A DNA stretch of 64,000 nt from Hygrophila difformis (taxonomy: Eukaryota; Streptophyta; Magnoliopsida; Lamiales; Acanthaceae): the NCBI GenBank assembly GCA_030278955.1, contig JAOANR010000011.1, positions 50,812,802 through 50,876,801 of the forward strand. Direction: 5' to 3'. The position numbers were made by a program, and so were the translations under genes. The notes under the pieces were generated by a model. It was not told the DNA's origin. It did no database searches and worked only from the letters and a program-made list of their open reading frames with translations. Positions 24,001 to 34,414 of this stretch are shown here, one piece after another; within the stretch, counting starts at the first letter, position 1; each line of letters starts with the position of its first letter.

Positions 24001-27000
24001 CACAGATCCTGTGGCTGGTAACCCATCTTTATTCTCTACTCTCCGTCCATGCAATTCAGTAGCCCATGTTACTCTTGCCAATGGTGCAAAAAAGCTTATC
24101 CTCAGGCTATTGGCACTGCATATCCGTCACCGAATTTACCCCTTGGTACAGGACGTGAGTCTCATGGGCTTTACTACCTCAACTCTACCTCCACTCTTGC
24201 CATTGCGTCTCCTTCCACTCCTGACCTACTTCACCAACGACTCGGTGATCCAAGCCTATCTATATTACAATGTCTTGTTCCTTCTTTGTCATCTTTATTC
24301 TCATTACCTTGTGAGTCCTGTGAACTTGGGAAACAATCTAGAACTTCCTTCCCTAAGCACGTCAATAATCGAGCGTCTGAGCCATTTGTTTTAGTTCATT
24401 CAGATATTTGGGGAGCTTGTCGTGCAGTCTCGACCATTGGTTTTCGTTATTTTGTTACATTTATTGATGATTTTTCTCGTTGTACTTGGTATATATGATG
24501 AAAAATCGCTCTAAAGTGTTCTCTATTTTTAAACAGTTTTGTGCTAATACACAATATCATTATACTATTAAAGTCCTTCGCAGCGATAATGGTGCCGAAT
24601 ATTTCTCTCGCGCCTTTCAGGACTTTCTATCCTCCAACGGGATTCTTCATCAGTCCTCTTCTCCTTCTACTTCTCAACAGAATGGAGTGGCCGAGTGTAA
24701 AAACCGACACTTACTTGAGACTGCCCGTACATTACTTTTACAACACCATGTTCCGTTTAGTTGTTTTTGGACTGATGATGTCTTGACTACACGTTTTACA
24801 ACATCAAATCCCTCTTAAGTGTCTTCAACATGATGTCTCCTTATACACTTTACCTCTTCGTGTACTTGGGTCTACGTGTTTCGTTCATGACCACTCACCT
24901 GGTTTGGACAAGTTGAGTCCTCGATCCATTAAGTGTGTTTTCCTTGGCTATTCTCGGGTTCAAAAGGGTTATCGATGCTATTCTCCTCTCACCTGTCGAT
25001 ACTATCTGAGTGTTGATGTTATTTTCTTTGAGTCATCGCCCTTCTTCGAGTCATCCCCGCAGTCCTCTGATCCCTTCCTTACCCCTATTCTACCTTTGGT
25101 TCCTCCTGCTACCCAGTCGGTTTCTACTCCACCTGTTAAAGTCTATCAGCGCCATACATGGCGTCGTACTACCCCAGATAACACCTTACCACCTGCTTCA
25201 ACGCCCTTTGATGACTCTCATTCAGTCTCGCCTTTAGTCCCGCTAACTGATCCTCCTCCCGTTGCACTTTGCCGAGGTACTCGATCTACTCGTAATCCTT
25301 CTCCTGTTTATAACTTACTTTCCTATAATCGTTAGTTCCCTACTGTTTGCATTGTTTTGTTCGCCTTGGAATCTGTTTCTGTTCTTCGGTCTTGGCGTGA
25401 GGCTTTGGGCCACTCAGGGTGGCATGGTTGAAGAGATACCTGCATTACATGCCAATAACACTTGGGAACTTGTTCAGTTACCCGCTAGGAAAACTCATGT
25501 TGCATGTCGATGGGTTTATATTGTTACGACAGGCCCTGATGGTCGTGTTTAGAGGCTTAAAGCCAAGGGTTTCACTCAGGTGTATGGTGAGGACTATACT
25601 GACACATTTTCCCTAGTTGCCAAAATGACTTTTGTTCGCCTTTTTCTAGCAGTGGCCGCTATTCGTGGTTGGGCACTCCATCAGTTAGACATCAAGAATG
25701 CCTTTTTACATGGCGAACTCAACGAGAAAGTGTACATGGAGCAACCACCTGGCTTTGTTGCTCAGGGGGAGTCTGGTCTGGTTTGTCGCCTTCGTCGCTC
25801 TCTCCATGGGTTGAAACAGTCTCCACGTGCTTGGTTTGGGCGATTATGTGGAGGTCTTCGATCATTTGGGATGAAACAGTGTGTATCAGATCACACTATT
25901 TTTTATAGTCATACACCAAAAAGAGAATGTATATATGTGGTAGTTTATGTCGATGATATTGTTATTACTGGGGATGACGTGGATGGCATCACCAAGTTGA
26001 AATCACACCTGCATCATCATTTTCAAACAAAAGATTTGGGGCCATTGCGGTACTTCTTGGCAATTGAATTGAAATTGCCCAATCAAAAAATGGGATTGTC
26101 TTGTCACAGCGAAAGTATGTCCTTGATTTACTATCTGAGACCGGCATGATTGAATGTAAAGCTGTGGATTCACCTATGATCCAAATACCATGTGGATTCA
26201 CCTATGATCCAAATACCAAGTTGCTTCCTGATCAGGGTGAGCCTCTAATGCTTGGACGGTACAGATAACTGATTCGGAAACTTAATTATTTGACAATTAC
26301 ACGACCTGATATTTCATTTGCAGTTACTATTGTGAGTCAAATTCTTCAGTCCCAACGCGAGTCCCATTAAAAGCGCTAGTTCGTATCTTGAGATACATCA
26401 CGGGATCTCTTGGACAAGGGTTATTGTCTACAAATCATGGTCATTGTGACATTATTGGATATTCAGATGCAGATTGGTCAGGTTCACAGTTTGATAAAAC
26501 ATTCGACCTCTGTATAGTATCTCTTGGAGGCAATTTGGTATCATGGAAAAGCAAGAAACAAGATGTAGTTGCTCGTTCCACTGCTGAAGCCGAGTATCGT
26601 GCTATAGCTTTAGCTTCTAGCGAACTTGTGCGGGTGAAACAACTCACTCGTGAACTCAAGTTTTGTGATGTGACTACGATGAAGTAGTTGTGTGATAATC
26701 ATACAGCAATTCATATCGCTTCCAATCCTGTGTTCCATGAGCGGATGAAGCACATTGAGATTGATTGTCACTTTGTTAGGGAAAAGATGATGTCAGGGTA
26801 TACACACTGAACACGAGTCATCAACTGATCAACGGACATATTAACGAAAGCCCATCATCGAACTGAGTTTATTTGTAACAAGCTTGGATCGTTTAACCTG
26901 TACGCTCCAGCTTGAGGGGGAGTGTTAGATGTTAGGCCCATTAGGTGCTAGCCAATTAGGGTTTCTAGCCCATTTAAGATGTCTATATATTGTACACTGT

Positions 27001-30000
27001 ATGGTGGTTTTGTAATTAGTTCTGAAGGAATAGATCATCATAGTATTATTTTAACATAAGGATTAATTAATTGCTTTGAATTTGCTATAAATGGAAATAG
27101 TTAGTTAATAGAAATGAAAAACAAAAGAGGTTCGTAAAATCCAAGGCGGGAAAATGTATTTTCTCATTTAATAGTAGTTATAGATATGATGAACCATGTT
27201 ACCTCTACTTTGTCATGTACCATCAGTTATGTCATACTTACCTTTGGTTTTCTAAATCCATTAGATGCATACTTCAAAGAAGGGAGGAATATTATCAATT
27301 TTATTGGCGATAACCTGCTTTCATATAAACAGAATTTTGGTGGCAATATACATTGGTCATCTTTAAATTGCTTCAAAGTGTGAAGTTCTTAATGTATCAG
27401 GACATGTTGCACCCTATGTGTTTAGATATTTTTTCCCTCTCTCGTTTTTTTGTGTGTTGTTGCTTTTGCTAATTCAAATTGAACGCTGATATAAAATCAG
27501 TCTATTTTCAGCATCATATCCATAGCTAACGCATTCATCATAGTTAGCATTAAATCTCCGAGGAGTACGTTTACTCAGATTATACATATATAGCATGTTT
27601 TTGAAAGGATTCACAAAGACCCGGATCAGCGCAATAGCACTGGAAGATAAGCTGCTTGTAGCAGGGGGATTTAGGAAGAATATGATCAAAAGTGACATAC
27701 TACCATCGATCCACACCTACAATATGATCATGAAGTCATACTTTTTAGCAAAAGATTAAATAATGGGATTTGCTGCTTGAGAGGAGATGCAGGAGAAAGG
27801 TTGTTGTCCAGATGAAAACTCATACACCATTCTCATCGGAGGACTTATAAGGCAAAGAAGATCCGACAAAGCTTGTAAGTATTTGGAAGAAATGATACAC
27901 AAAGGGATGAAGGCGCCTCAAAATGATTACAAGGAGTTTGCCCCTGCCCTTTCCTGGGACGGACTGAATACGTTGCAGCACTTAGCTTAAAAGACGAAAT
28001 TATCGGGAAACCTGGGCTTAGTGAATCTCTTCGAAAGGTTGCAGATATGTTTAAAGAAAGGGACTCTTACTGGATAACCCGATCACCATATCTGGACCTG
28101 TAGAGTTTTGGTGTTGAAAACACTTTGAATTTGTTGTTTAAGGGTGCTGTAAATTGTTGCTACTCCAAGCCTGTTTTATGTAAAATTCTTTGAACGTCAG
28201 TGATTGATTCCAAATTTATGTAATTTGCATGATGCATTCTTAAATTTTCCATTCATTTAAGAGTGCATTTGTGGCATTGCTATGTTCATTATACTTTCCA
28301 GTTATTTCTACACATTCTGTTTTCAATTTCAGTAGTATGAGCTAGATTAATTGTATTTCATTTTGTTTTGGTATTAATTTAAATATTTTATTTTTAAAGG
28401 TTCAACATACGATCTTTTTATTGTAACTTTGATAATTTAAATTCATTTTTGCTACAATGAAGTAATAGTTGTATCTTCTTATATCATAATAATTTTTTAT
28501 ATTAAAAAATGTTTGAATAAAAAATGGGTAAGGGTAATTTGTCTACACCACTAAACCCTAAAGTTAAATATCAAATACTTATTTGATTAAAAGCTAATCT
28601 CAACAGATGATCAGAAACTCTAAACTCAGTCCCAACCGCTGATCATAAATTCTAAACTATAAGGCTGTACTCAGAAACTCCAAACTCTTTTTAGATTTAC
28701 CAAACTAAGCCATTGAAACAAGAGTGTTCATTTCAAACTTTTTCTTTCCCTTGGAAGAAAATTTCATTCACAAAACTCCACTTATTCTTTCCTTCAAAAT
28801 TCTTCCCTTTCTTCTCTCCAATTAAAACATCCAATCAAATTATTTTTTAAGAGTGAATTCAATAATATATAAAAATGCTTCTTATCTCAGTCTAACATTA
28901 TATAATAAGCCTATGGATTATTACTTTAAATGCTTGAGGTAGCATCCTATCATCCTAATCCTAATCCCAATATAAGAAAAGCGCTTAAAAACCAAACTCA
29001 CCAACAGTGATGTCGCAACCACCAAAGAATTCACCATCAATGAACAATTGCGGAAAAGTTGGCCAGCTAGAATATTCCTTCAATCCCTGTCGCAAGATTT
29101 CATTTTCCAGAACATTTATGGTTTCAAAAGGCACATTCAAGGAATTCAGAATCTGCACAACAGTGTTTGAAAACCCACACTGAGGAAAATCCTTGGTTCC
29201 TTTGATGAAAACAACAACCTTGTTCGAGGCAACAACTTTATCCAGAGAAGTCTTCAAATCGGGAGTTAGAGCTGCAGCAAACAACACAGAAGGACCCACT
29301 GAATGAGATATTTCATATGCAGCCATACATACCATACAAGTTTCTAAGGAAAATCCAAATACATTTTGCTGTTTCAAGCAGCACAGAAGTTGATACTCTT
29401 ATTGGTGCGTATTCAATCAACACTCTATATGAGTTTTTTGGACTTCTAAAGTTTGAATGTATTCAATCTGTATTTTAAAAATTCTATAAAAATTCTAAAT
29501 TATTCAATGCATATTTAAAAAGTCTTTAAAAATCACTAGAGGTATTCAAAAGTCTATAGATTTTAAATTTTCATAGATTTTATTATTTTAGTGATTTCCT
29601 TAAAAAAATATAACTACACGAAATCTCTCCAAAATCAGCCAAAAAGTCTATACAAAATGGGTCACCTCTACATGGAGTGGAGGACTTTCTAAATCCACCA
29701 CTTCTTAAAGTCTATAAAATTTTAATAAATTCAACCTTAGAACTATACATTATCAAGTTAAAAAACAAAATCTAATAATAATGGTAACAAGAAGAAGAAG
29801 AATATATGAAATCGATTCGCAAGGAACAGATAAAGCGCAGGGCGTGGACTTTTTAAATATTCTATATAAATCAGTCGAGTGTGTGGACTTTTTAATCTAT
29901 TGACTTCCAAAAAAAAAATCTAATAAACTCTCAATTCGAATACACCCTTAGTCGGTGTTATCCCAATTCCGAACGAACACACAGCAAAATTGATCGACAA

Positions 30001-30286
30001 CCATTCAATTGAGAGCAAATTGGCCGTTTGAGGTAGAGGTGTTATGTATAAGACGATACTCGACACGTATACCTGAAAAACATCGGATGGAGGGCATCGT
30101 TCTCCGAGTGGTTGAACCAAGCCCAGGAGTTGAAGAAAGAGCGAGGCCAACAGTGGAACACGTGCTGGTATTGATACCGGTGTTACTGTATTGGCGACGG
30201 CTAACCCATGGCAACACAGGGAACGCCGCCCGATAGCAATTACTTAGCGAGGATGGGCATGCCGCGGATTGCCAGTAGGAGGCCAT
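18048..30286 (-). CDS. GRXS14: GRXS14-like CGFS monothiol glutaredoxin, plastid type, 3 coding exons, 179 aa
   Basis: Coding exons in minus order: 30286-30073 (214 nt), 29271-29002 (270 nt), 18103-18048 (56 nt). Junctions TTTTTCAG/GTATAC with CTGCAG/CTC, and CTGTTG/GTGAGT with TTAACAG/AGG, restore codons for Ala72 and Glu162, giving an unbroken 540-nt frame. Exon 1 encodes a Ser/Arg-rich presequence ([11 protein letters not shown] to IRCFS), consistent with organelle targeting. Exon 2 holds the thioredoxin-fold core: Lys95 in [14 protein letters not shown] at 103-106, WPTFPQLFI at 141-149, and GGCDI at 155-159. Exon 3 ends EKAMCS. Known family role: glutathione-ligated [2Fe-2S] binding and transfer and redox protection in the chloroplast stroma. 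The first ATG chosen is 30286; the upstream in-frame codons lack ATG. Introns are 801 bp (with a Tourist-like MITE) and 10,898 bp (with a Copia, hAT, MITEs and a PPR pseudogene). Expression across the large intron is inferred, not shown. Confidence 0.9.
18808..19031. mobile_element. Stowaway-like MITE (224 bp), second subfamily
   Basis: Ends are CTCCCTCCGTCCTGGTAATA and AGTGGGACAGGGGAG, with TA at 18806-18807 and 19032-19033. Its body (TTTTGGGTACGGTATTT, AAAGTGGAGTAATTAG) matches the outer part of the element at 5432 rather than the 255-bp core family. It lies in intron 2 of the glutaredoxin gene. Confidence 0.8.
19055..19840. repeat. CGGGTACCCG-rich hAT remnant bracketed by telomere-like CCCTAAA words
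   Basis: From 19225 to 19765 the sequence is full of GGGTACCCG, GGGTCGGG and CCCGAACC words and ends CATTTGCCCAGCCCTAG, the complement of a typical plant hAT start (TAGGGCTGGGCAAATG). No matching left terminus is seen. On both sides lie degenerate telomere-type words: TCTAAACCCTACCCTCTAAA and similar at 19055-19145, and CCTTAAACCCTAAATCC and AACCCTAAACC at 19788-19822. Confidence 0.55.
20310..20569. mobile_element. Stowaway-like MITE (260 bp)
   Basis: Ends are CTTCATCCGTTCC and GGAAATGAGGAAG, with TA at 20308-20309 and 20570-20571. The core AATAACTCAAATTGC and GAACAAGATCTCAATTGACT match the reverse orientation of the element at 5432. It lies in intron 2 of the glutaredoxin gene. Confidence 0.8.
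20825..21762. mobile_element. Non-autonomous hAT element with an exact 8-bp target duplication
   Basis: The left end TAGGGGTGAAAACGGGACGG and the right end (complement of TAGGGGTGAAAGCGGAACGG) form inverted repeats of at least 22 bp with two mismatches. CTCTTAAC flanks both sides (20817-20824 and 21763-21770), the 8-bp duplication typical of hAT. The subterminal parts are rich in GGATACGG and CGAATACGG words. There is no transposase frame. A Stowaway MITE is nested inside at 21273-21527. It lies in intron 2 of the glutaredoxin gene. Confidence 0.9.
21273..21527. mobile_element. Stowaway-like MITE (255 bp) nested in the hAT element
   Basis: Ends are CTTCCTCCGTTTTTTAAAGA and TCTAAACGGAGGGAG, with TA at 21271-21272 and 21528-21529. 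Removing it and one TA restores a contiguous hAT interior, so it inserted after the hAT element. Confidence 0.85.
22511..22682. repeat. 93-bp tandem duplication
   Basis: CAGTGTGTTCTGTG begins both copies (22511 and 22604) and both run through ATTCACA to TCTCTAAAATA and TGTGCTG. The period of 93 bp keeps an open frame of 78 codons through both copies, so the translated repeat is 31 residues long (SVFC to SKI). That may be chance; no protein family was recognised. Confidence 0.7.
23481..23606 (+). repeat. 5' LTR of the Copia element
   Basis: It starts TG and ends CA. It differs from the 3' LTR by several substitutions and small indels (for example a shorter GTACATGGTTTTG stretch), which shows age. 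Confidence 0.9.
23950..26800 (+). pseudogene. Copia pol remnant: GAG-pre-integrase, integrase, RT, RNase H
   Basis: A short gag C-terminal-like stretch ([21 protein letters not shown], about 23960-24025) runs directly into VTLANGAKK, so the protease motif is deleted. The pre-integrase part reads HQRLG (with D in place of the usual HP) and CESCELGK. Integrase core residues are visible in VHSDIWG (24394) and RSDNGAEYF (24573), with GVAECKNR near 24690. RT has [15 protein letters not shown] and YVDDIVI (25941 on). RNase H shows [25 protein letters not shown]. Frames are broken by stops and shifts near 24497, 24818, 25335, 25552, 26149 and 26687, so no polyprotein can be made. Confidence 0.88.
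26923..27056 (+). repeat. 3' LTR of the Copia element
   Basis: It starts TGTTAGATG directly after the purine tract and ends TTTTAACA before TAAGG. It is 8 bp longer than the 5' LTR. Confidence 0.9.
27600..28101 (+). pseudogene. C-terminal fragment of a mitochondrial-type PPR protein, broken
   Basis: A pentatricopeptide pattern is readable: [16 protein letters not shown], then [40 protein letters not shown], then [15 protein letters not shown] in another frame. It resembles the tail of the plant At3g62470/At5g14820-type PPR proteins. In-frame stops occur at about 27757 and 27778, and the frame shifts near 27955. The start is missing. It lies in intron 2 of the glutaredoxin gene, antisense to it, and is probably a dead gene fragment. 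PPR proteins act in organelle RNA processing; no function is claimed for this copy. Confidence 0.75.
29402..29947. mobile_element. Tourist-like (PIF/Harbinger-type) MITE, 546 bp
   Basis: Near-inverted ends GGTGCGTATTCAATC and CAATTCGAATACACCC lie next to TTA on each side (29399-29401, 29948-29950), the 3-bp target typical of PIF/Harbinger. The interior is AT-rich with many AAAGTCTATA-like words. It sits in intron 1 of the glutaredoxin gene. The family call rests on the ends only. Confidence 0.65.
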
Positions 30287-30606
30287 CGAGAATGGCGATG
30301 GCGGTTGGGGTTGCACAGTTGGACTTGGCTCAACTCAAATGTGTAAGGCAGGCCAGGTTTCAATTTATTAGTGTATGTTTGGTAAAAGAGCTTATTAGGA
30401 AGTAATTATAAATTATTTATTTATTTTTGCGCATTTTGAAATTAGTCGTCCAAATTGTCAAATACTCCTTCGTAGAAGTACTTAATTAATTTTATCCGGT
30501 ATTTTAAGCTTAAGCCCAAAGGCCTATATTCCCTTGAGACTCTTTTATGCCTTATCCGTTTGTTGGATTATGGATGGGTTATTTTTATTAACTTTCACTC
30601 TATTCT
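30287..30606 (-). promoter_or_regulatory. Probable 5' flank and promoter of the GRXS14-like gene
   Basis: This is the interval between the ATG at 30286 and the LINE target duplication at 30607-30623. GC content is moderate close to the ATG and falls beyond about 30390. No TATA box was pinned down. The LINE insertion lies only about 320-340 bp upstream of the start codon, so it bounds the proximal promoter. Confidence 0.4.
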
Positions 30607-30623
30607 AAATTAAAAAGCTTATT

Positions 30624-33215
30624 AGACCTATTAGTCTTTGCAATGTTTTTTATAAAATTCTTACAAAACTGTTAACTATGAGACTCACGAATATTATGCC
30701 ATACTTGATTGCTCCAGGCCAGGCCAGTTTCGTGAAAGGCAGACTCATTCATGACAACATTATGACTTGTCAAGAGCTTGCCTATCGCATGGAGAAGTCT
30801 AAGGCCAAGCCAGGTTTCATGATGATCAAGTTGGACTTGGAGAAGGCCTATGATCGAATGAGATGGGCATTCATCCGAGATACACTCTCATTGGCAGGTT
30901 TTCCTAGTACTTGTGTTAATCTTATAATGAGATGTGTGGAGTCTACATCTATGCAGGTCCTTTGGAATGGTAGCCTATCCGAACCATTTGAACCTTCAAG
31001 AGGGATTCGACAAGGGGATCCCATTTCCCCCTATATCTTCATCCTTTGCATGGAGAGGCTTGGAAATCTTATTAATAAAGCTGTGATGGACGGCCAGTGG
31101 AAAACTAAGGGATGGGCTGGTGGTAGTCTCAAAGTTCCTTATCTCTTCTTTGCAGATGATATCCTTTTATTTGCTAAAGCTATTTCTAACCAAGCTTCTA
31201 TCATTAAACATATTCTTGATAATTTTTCTGATGCTTCTGGTCTCTCTATTAATACTCTTAAATCTCAAGTGATTTTTGGTAAGGTGATTGGTCGTGCTGA
31301 AAAGCAGAACATATTGAGGGAGCTTGGTATCTCACAAGCTGGCTCGTAGGCACATATTTTGGCATTCCAATCCATGTTGGCCGTCAGTCCTCCAGTAGTT
31401 TTGGTTTCCTACTTGATAAGCTCAATAGCAAAGTTGGCAACTGGTCTAATAAGTATTTGAGTTTTGCTGGACGTATTACTTTGGTGAAATCTGTCTTACA
31501 GGCTATGGGAACACATATATTACAAGTCATGAAGCTCCCTTCTAAGGTCTCTGCGGAAGTGGATAAAATTATTAGGAATTTCATTTGGGGTTCTTCTAGG
31601 TCCAAACGACGAGTTCATCTCCTAGCCTGGGAGAGATTAACCGAACATATCACTCGAGGGGGTCTTGGCATCCGGAGAACAAGAGATTACAATGAAGCTC
31701 TTCTCATGAAGGGTAGCCGGAGTCTTATCACCAGGAACACACTATGGTCTCATATCATGAAGGCTCAATATGGTTGGCACGGGCATCAATTCAAACATAA
31801 CAAACAAACCTTCTCTCCACTTGCTAAAGCCTTTAGTGCAGTCTGGGAAAGTTTCACCACTAACTTAGGGTGGAATATTGGAAATGGTAAGCAAACTCTT
31901 TTTTGGAATGATAGATGGCTTAATGAAGATTTTGTCTTGCAGGATTGGGTGCATGGTGATCTTCCCTTTAATGAGCTTCAGAAGACAGTGACTAATTATG
32001 TATCTGCTAATGGCTGGGACAAGCTTCATCTATCCAACTTTCTCCATCCGTCTATTCTCCAGAGGCTCGATCAACATATGCCACCGGATCAATCGAATTT
32101 GGATGATACTCCCTTTTGGCGACATACCACGAATGGTATCTATACTACACGGAGTGCAAGCGATCTAATGGAAGAATCTCGGGCAATAGCACCTGTTGAT
32201 TTTAATTGGAAATGCATATGGCGCTGGCCGGTTCCCCAGCGTGTACGTTCCTATCTATGGCTTTCCGCCCATAATCGTCTTCTCACCAACCTGGAGAAGT
32301 GTAGAAGGATGCTCCTGAACTCCGATTTGTGTTGGAAATGTGGTGTTCCCGAATATAGTATACATGCTCTTCGCAATTGCCACACATCCGAGATGGTCTG
32401 GAGGAATCTGAATCTTTCCCTACCTTCAGGTTTTTGGCATACGAATATCCATGATTGGATCCTTTCTATGGCCCCTGCCAAAGTTGGAGAATAAGTAGCC
32501 ACTCTTTTTGGCTTTGCATGCTGGCAGATTTGGAAGAATAGGTGTAAGGAATTGCATGATGAAGTCTTTACTTCCTGGCATTCTCTTCACTGGCTTATTC
32601 GTAGAGCATCGAAAGAGTTTTCATCTTGCCAACTTCTGCTCAGGAAAACTGGTGTTAAGCAGTGGATACTAGAACGGTGAAGTGGAGGAAACCCCAAGAA
32701 GGTTGGATCAAAGCCAATACTGATGGCCACTGTTCCAAGTTATCTTGTGTTGCCGGAGGAGTGCTCCGTGATTCGGAAGGCCGATGGCTTGCTGGGGTTC
32801 GAGCAAAGTATTCAAACTCCTGTATTGCATATGTGGAAGCTAGAGCTATACTCCTGTGCCTCCAACTTGCATGGGATAAGGGTGTCCAAAGACTTGCGGT
32901 TGAGTCAGACAATAAGGAAATTATCGCACTGATCAATGATGGATATTCTTCTCCAGGCCCTCATACGAGAATCATCACTCAAATCCTTGATTTGAGCCAC
33001 TGGAATTGGGAAGTAACGTTCCAAGTTGTCCCGAGGGAGTGTAACAAAGTGGCCGACCAATTTGTTAAAGGTTTATCTCAATACTTAGTTTTTGAACATT
33101 TAGATAGACCTCCTGATCACTTGTCTGAGCTCATTCATAATGATGTACTTGGATTGTACTCTGCACAACAATTTTTAGAATAAATGGCTTCGGCCCTCCT
33201 TTTCACCCCGAAAAA
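30624..33215 (+). mobile_element. 5'-truncated L1-type LINE with a perfect 17-bp target duplication
   Basis: AAATTAAAAAGCTTATT occurs at 30607-30623 and again at 33216-33232, directly bounding the element, which ends in a short A-run. It contains most of RT, the zinc-binding zf-RVT domain and an RNase H domain, but starts inside RT at PISLCNVFYK. This is the usual result of incomplete target-primed reverse transcription. It lies between the divergent glutaredoxin and importin genes. Confidence 0.93.
30627..33183 (+). pseudogene. LINE ORF2 C-terminal half: RT, zf-RVT, RNase H
   Basis: RT motifs include QASFVKGRLIHDNI, IKLDLEKAYDRMRW and FADDILLF (about 31147-31172). A frameshift near 31347 separates ELGISQAGS from GTYFGIP. 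The second part (SFAGRITLVKSVL onward) leads into the zinc finger with CWKCGVPEYSIHALRNC. A stop at 32492-32494 is followed by more homologous sequence (FACWQIWKNR). RNase H then reads KANTDG, VEARAI, VESDNKEII and NKVADQF, ending at a stop at 33181-33183. Only about three lesions break it, so it is younger than the LINE at 753-4650, though not intact. Confidence 0.85.
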
Positions 33216-33232
33216 AAATTAAAAAGCTTATT

Positions 33233-34414
33233 TTAAATATATATTTAGTTGTAAAAATAGTAGAAAAGTTTCCTAGCCTGTACTTGTTAAAAAAACATAG
33301 TAATAACTAATAAAGTTATACTATTAACTAATAAACGTAGTAGAAAATTGATATACCTTTTTTGGTGTCCCATGAAGTTTGGTCTTTATTTAAGATAAAT
33401 TAAATTAATAAAAATATGATTAAAATTTTAATTGTTCCCAAACCCTATTAAAAATATTTCAAATGGATATAAATAAAATTATATAAATATATATTCTAAA
33501 GTTACATGATTAAACAATAAATAAATCATTTCTTTGGTAATTGAGACTTTGCCTAGTAGTTATATCCACTGACTTCCAACCTTATGATTGAGATTTCGAT
33601 TTTCACATGGCCTCTATCCCTCTCATTTATTCCATTTTTATAGTTTGTGTGGTTTGAGCTTTCGCACACTTTTGTTGATAGATAAGTGTCAATGTTAAAA
33701 AAATAATAATAATAATAAACAATGTCAAAATTTCATTAGAATCTTAAACACAAAAATCACATTACTTTAAATTTTTAATTACTAATCCACACTATTTAAA
33801 TTAATGTACCAAAAAAAATGAGTCAATCTTTACATGACGGATGTAGTATTTCATTATTTCCGTCTACAAGGTCTTCGAGCCATATTATGGCCGAACAAAA
33901 ATTTAGTGAATGTATGTAAATATTTGTGTCCCCCATGACTTCTGATACAAGGGTGCGGACCACGACTTATTGTATTTCTTGTCCAACCAGGACTGTTCAG
34001 ACCTAGTGTACCGTGCATACAAGATATGCGCATGCCCATGTGTGTTGTGCACCATGCACGATGCGCTGCCGGGTGCACAATTCACGGATGCGGTCCGGCA
34101 CGACATGTGGTCGACACTCTGCACGGTGTCGTGCCACAGTGCGACATGTGTAGTGCACAGCAAAAGGGGTTTTGCGGCTTGTTTAGTGCACGGCGGATGG
34201 TGGTCACGTGAAATGAAGTTTGGTAGTTTGGAGTTGAATGAATTTAGTACTAAAGAGTGAGTAGGTTTTCTGTCACACTCAACACGCATTCTAATGCACA
34301 TTTTAACAATTAATAACTCAAGTTAAGTACACTTAAAAATTATAAAAGTTGATATTTAAAACCTATAAAACGAGAGTATAAGTGAGGAAGTTATTTATTT
34401 TTGGTAGGGTAAAT
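33233..34414. other. Intergenic spacer with a GC-rich patch and a MITE remnant
   Basis: 33233-33840 is AT-rich with no recognised feature. 33850-34230 is clearly richer in GC, with repeated GTGCAC, GCACG and CACGTG words and short palindromes such as TTGTGCAC paired with GTGCACAA. Open frames exist on both strands but none resembles a known protein. 34270-34390 holds a Stowaway-core remnant (AATAACTCAAGTTAAGTAC, AAAACCTATAAAACGAGAG) without ends. Confidence 0.5.

Larger units (their letters stand above)
23481..27056 (+). mobile_element. Ty1-Copia LTR retrotransposon, internally deleted (3.6 kb)
   Basis: Short LTRs begin TGTTAGATGTTAGGCCCATT and end TTTTAACA (23481-23606, 126 bp; 26923-27056, 134 bp). 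The primer site TGGTATCAGAGC (23607-23618) matches initiator tRNA-Met. A purine tract CTTGAGGGGGAG (26911-26922) precedes the 3' LTR. Flanking TAAAG and TAAGG differ at one base, fitting a 5-bp target duplication that has aged. The domain order integrase, RT, RNase H is Copia type. Gag, zinc knuckle and protease active site are missing. It sits in intron 2 of the glutaredoxin gene, opposite to that gene's strand. Confidence 0.93.

Noticed and set aside
28985..29377. A single-exon 130-codon glutaredoxin pseudogene
   Set aside because: The first about 35 codons and the last five are intronic read-through. Splice sites at 29272 and 29001 connect to exons at 30073 and 18103.
29920..30316. Two overlapping unknown minus-strand proteins upstream of the glutaredoxin exon
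   Set aside because: One frame is exon 1 of the glutaredoxin gene (30286-30073) read past its donor. The other is a shadow in a different frame.
33854..34301. Cys/His-rich open frames on both strands in the GC-rich patch
   Set aside because: Residues come from repeated GTGCAC/CATGCA words. Frames on opposite strands are equally open and none is recognised.
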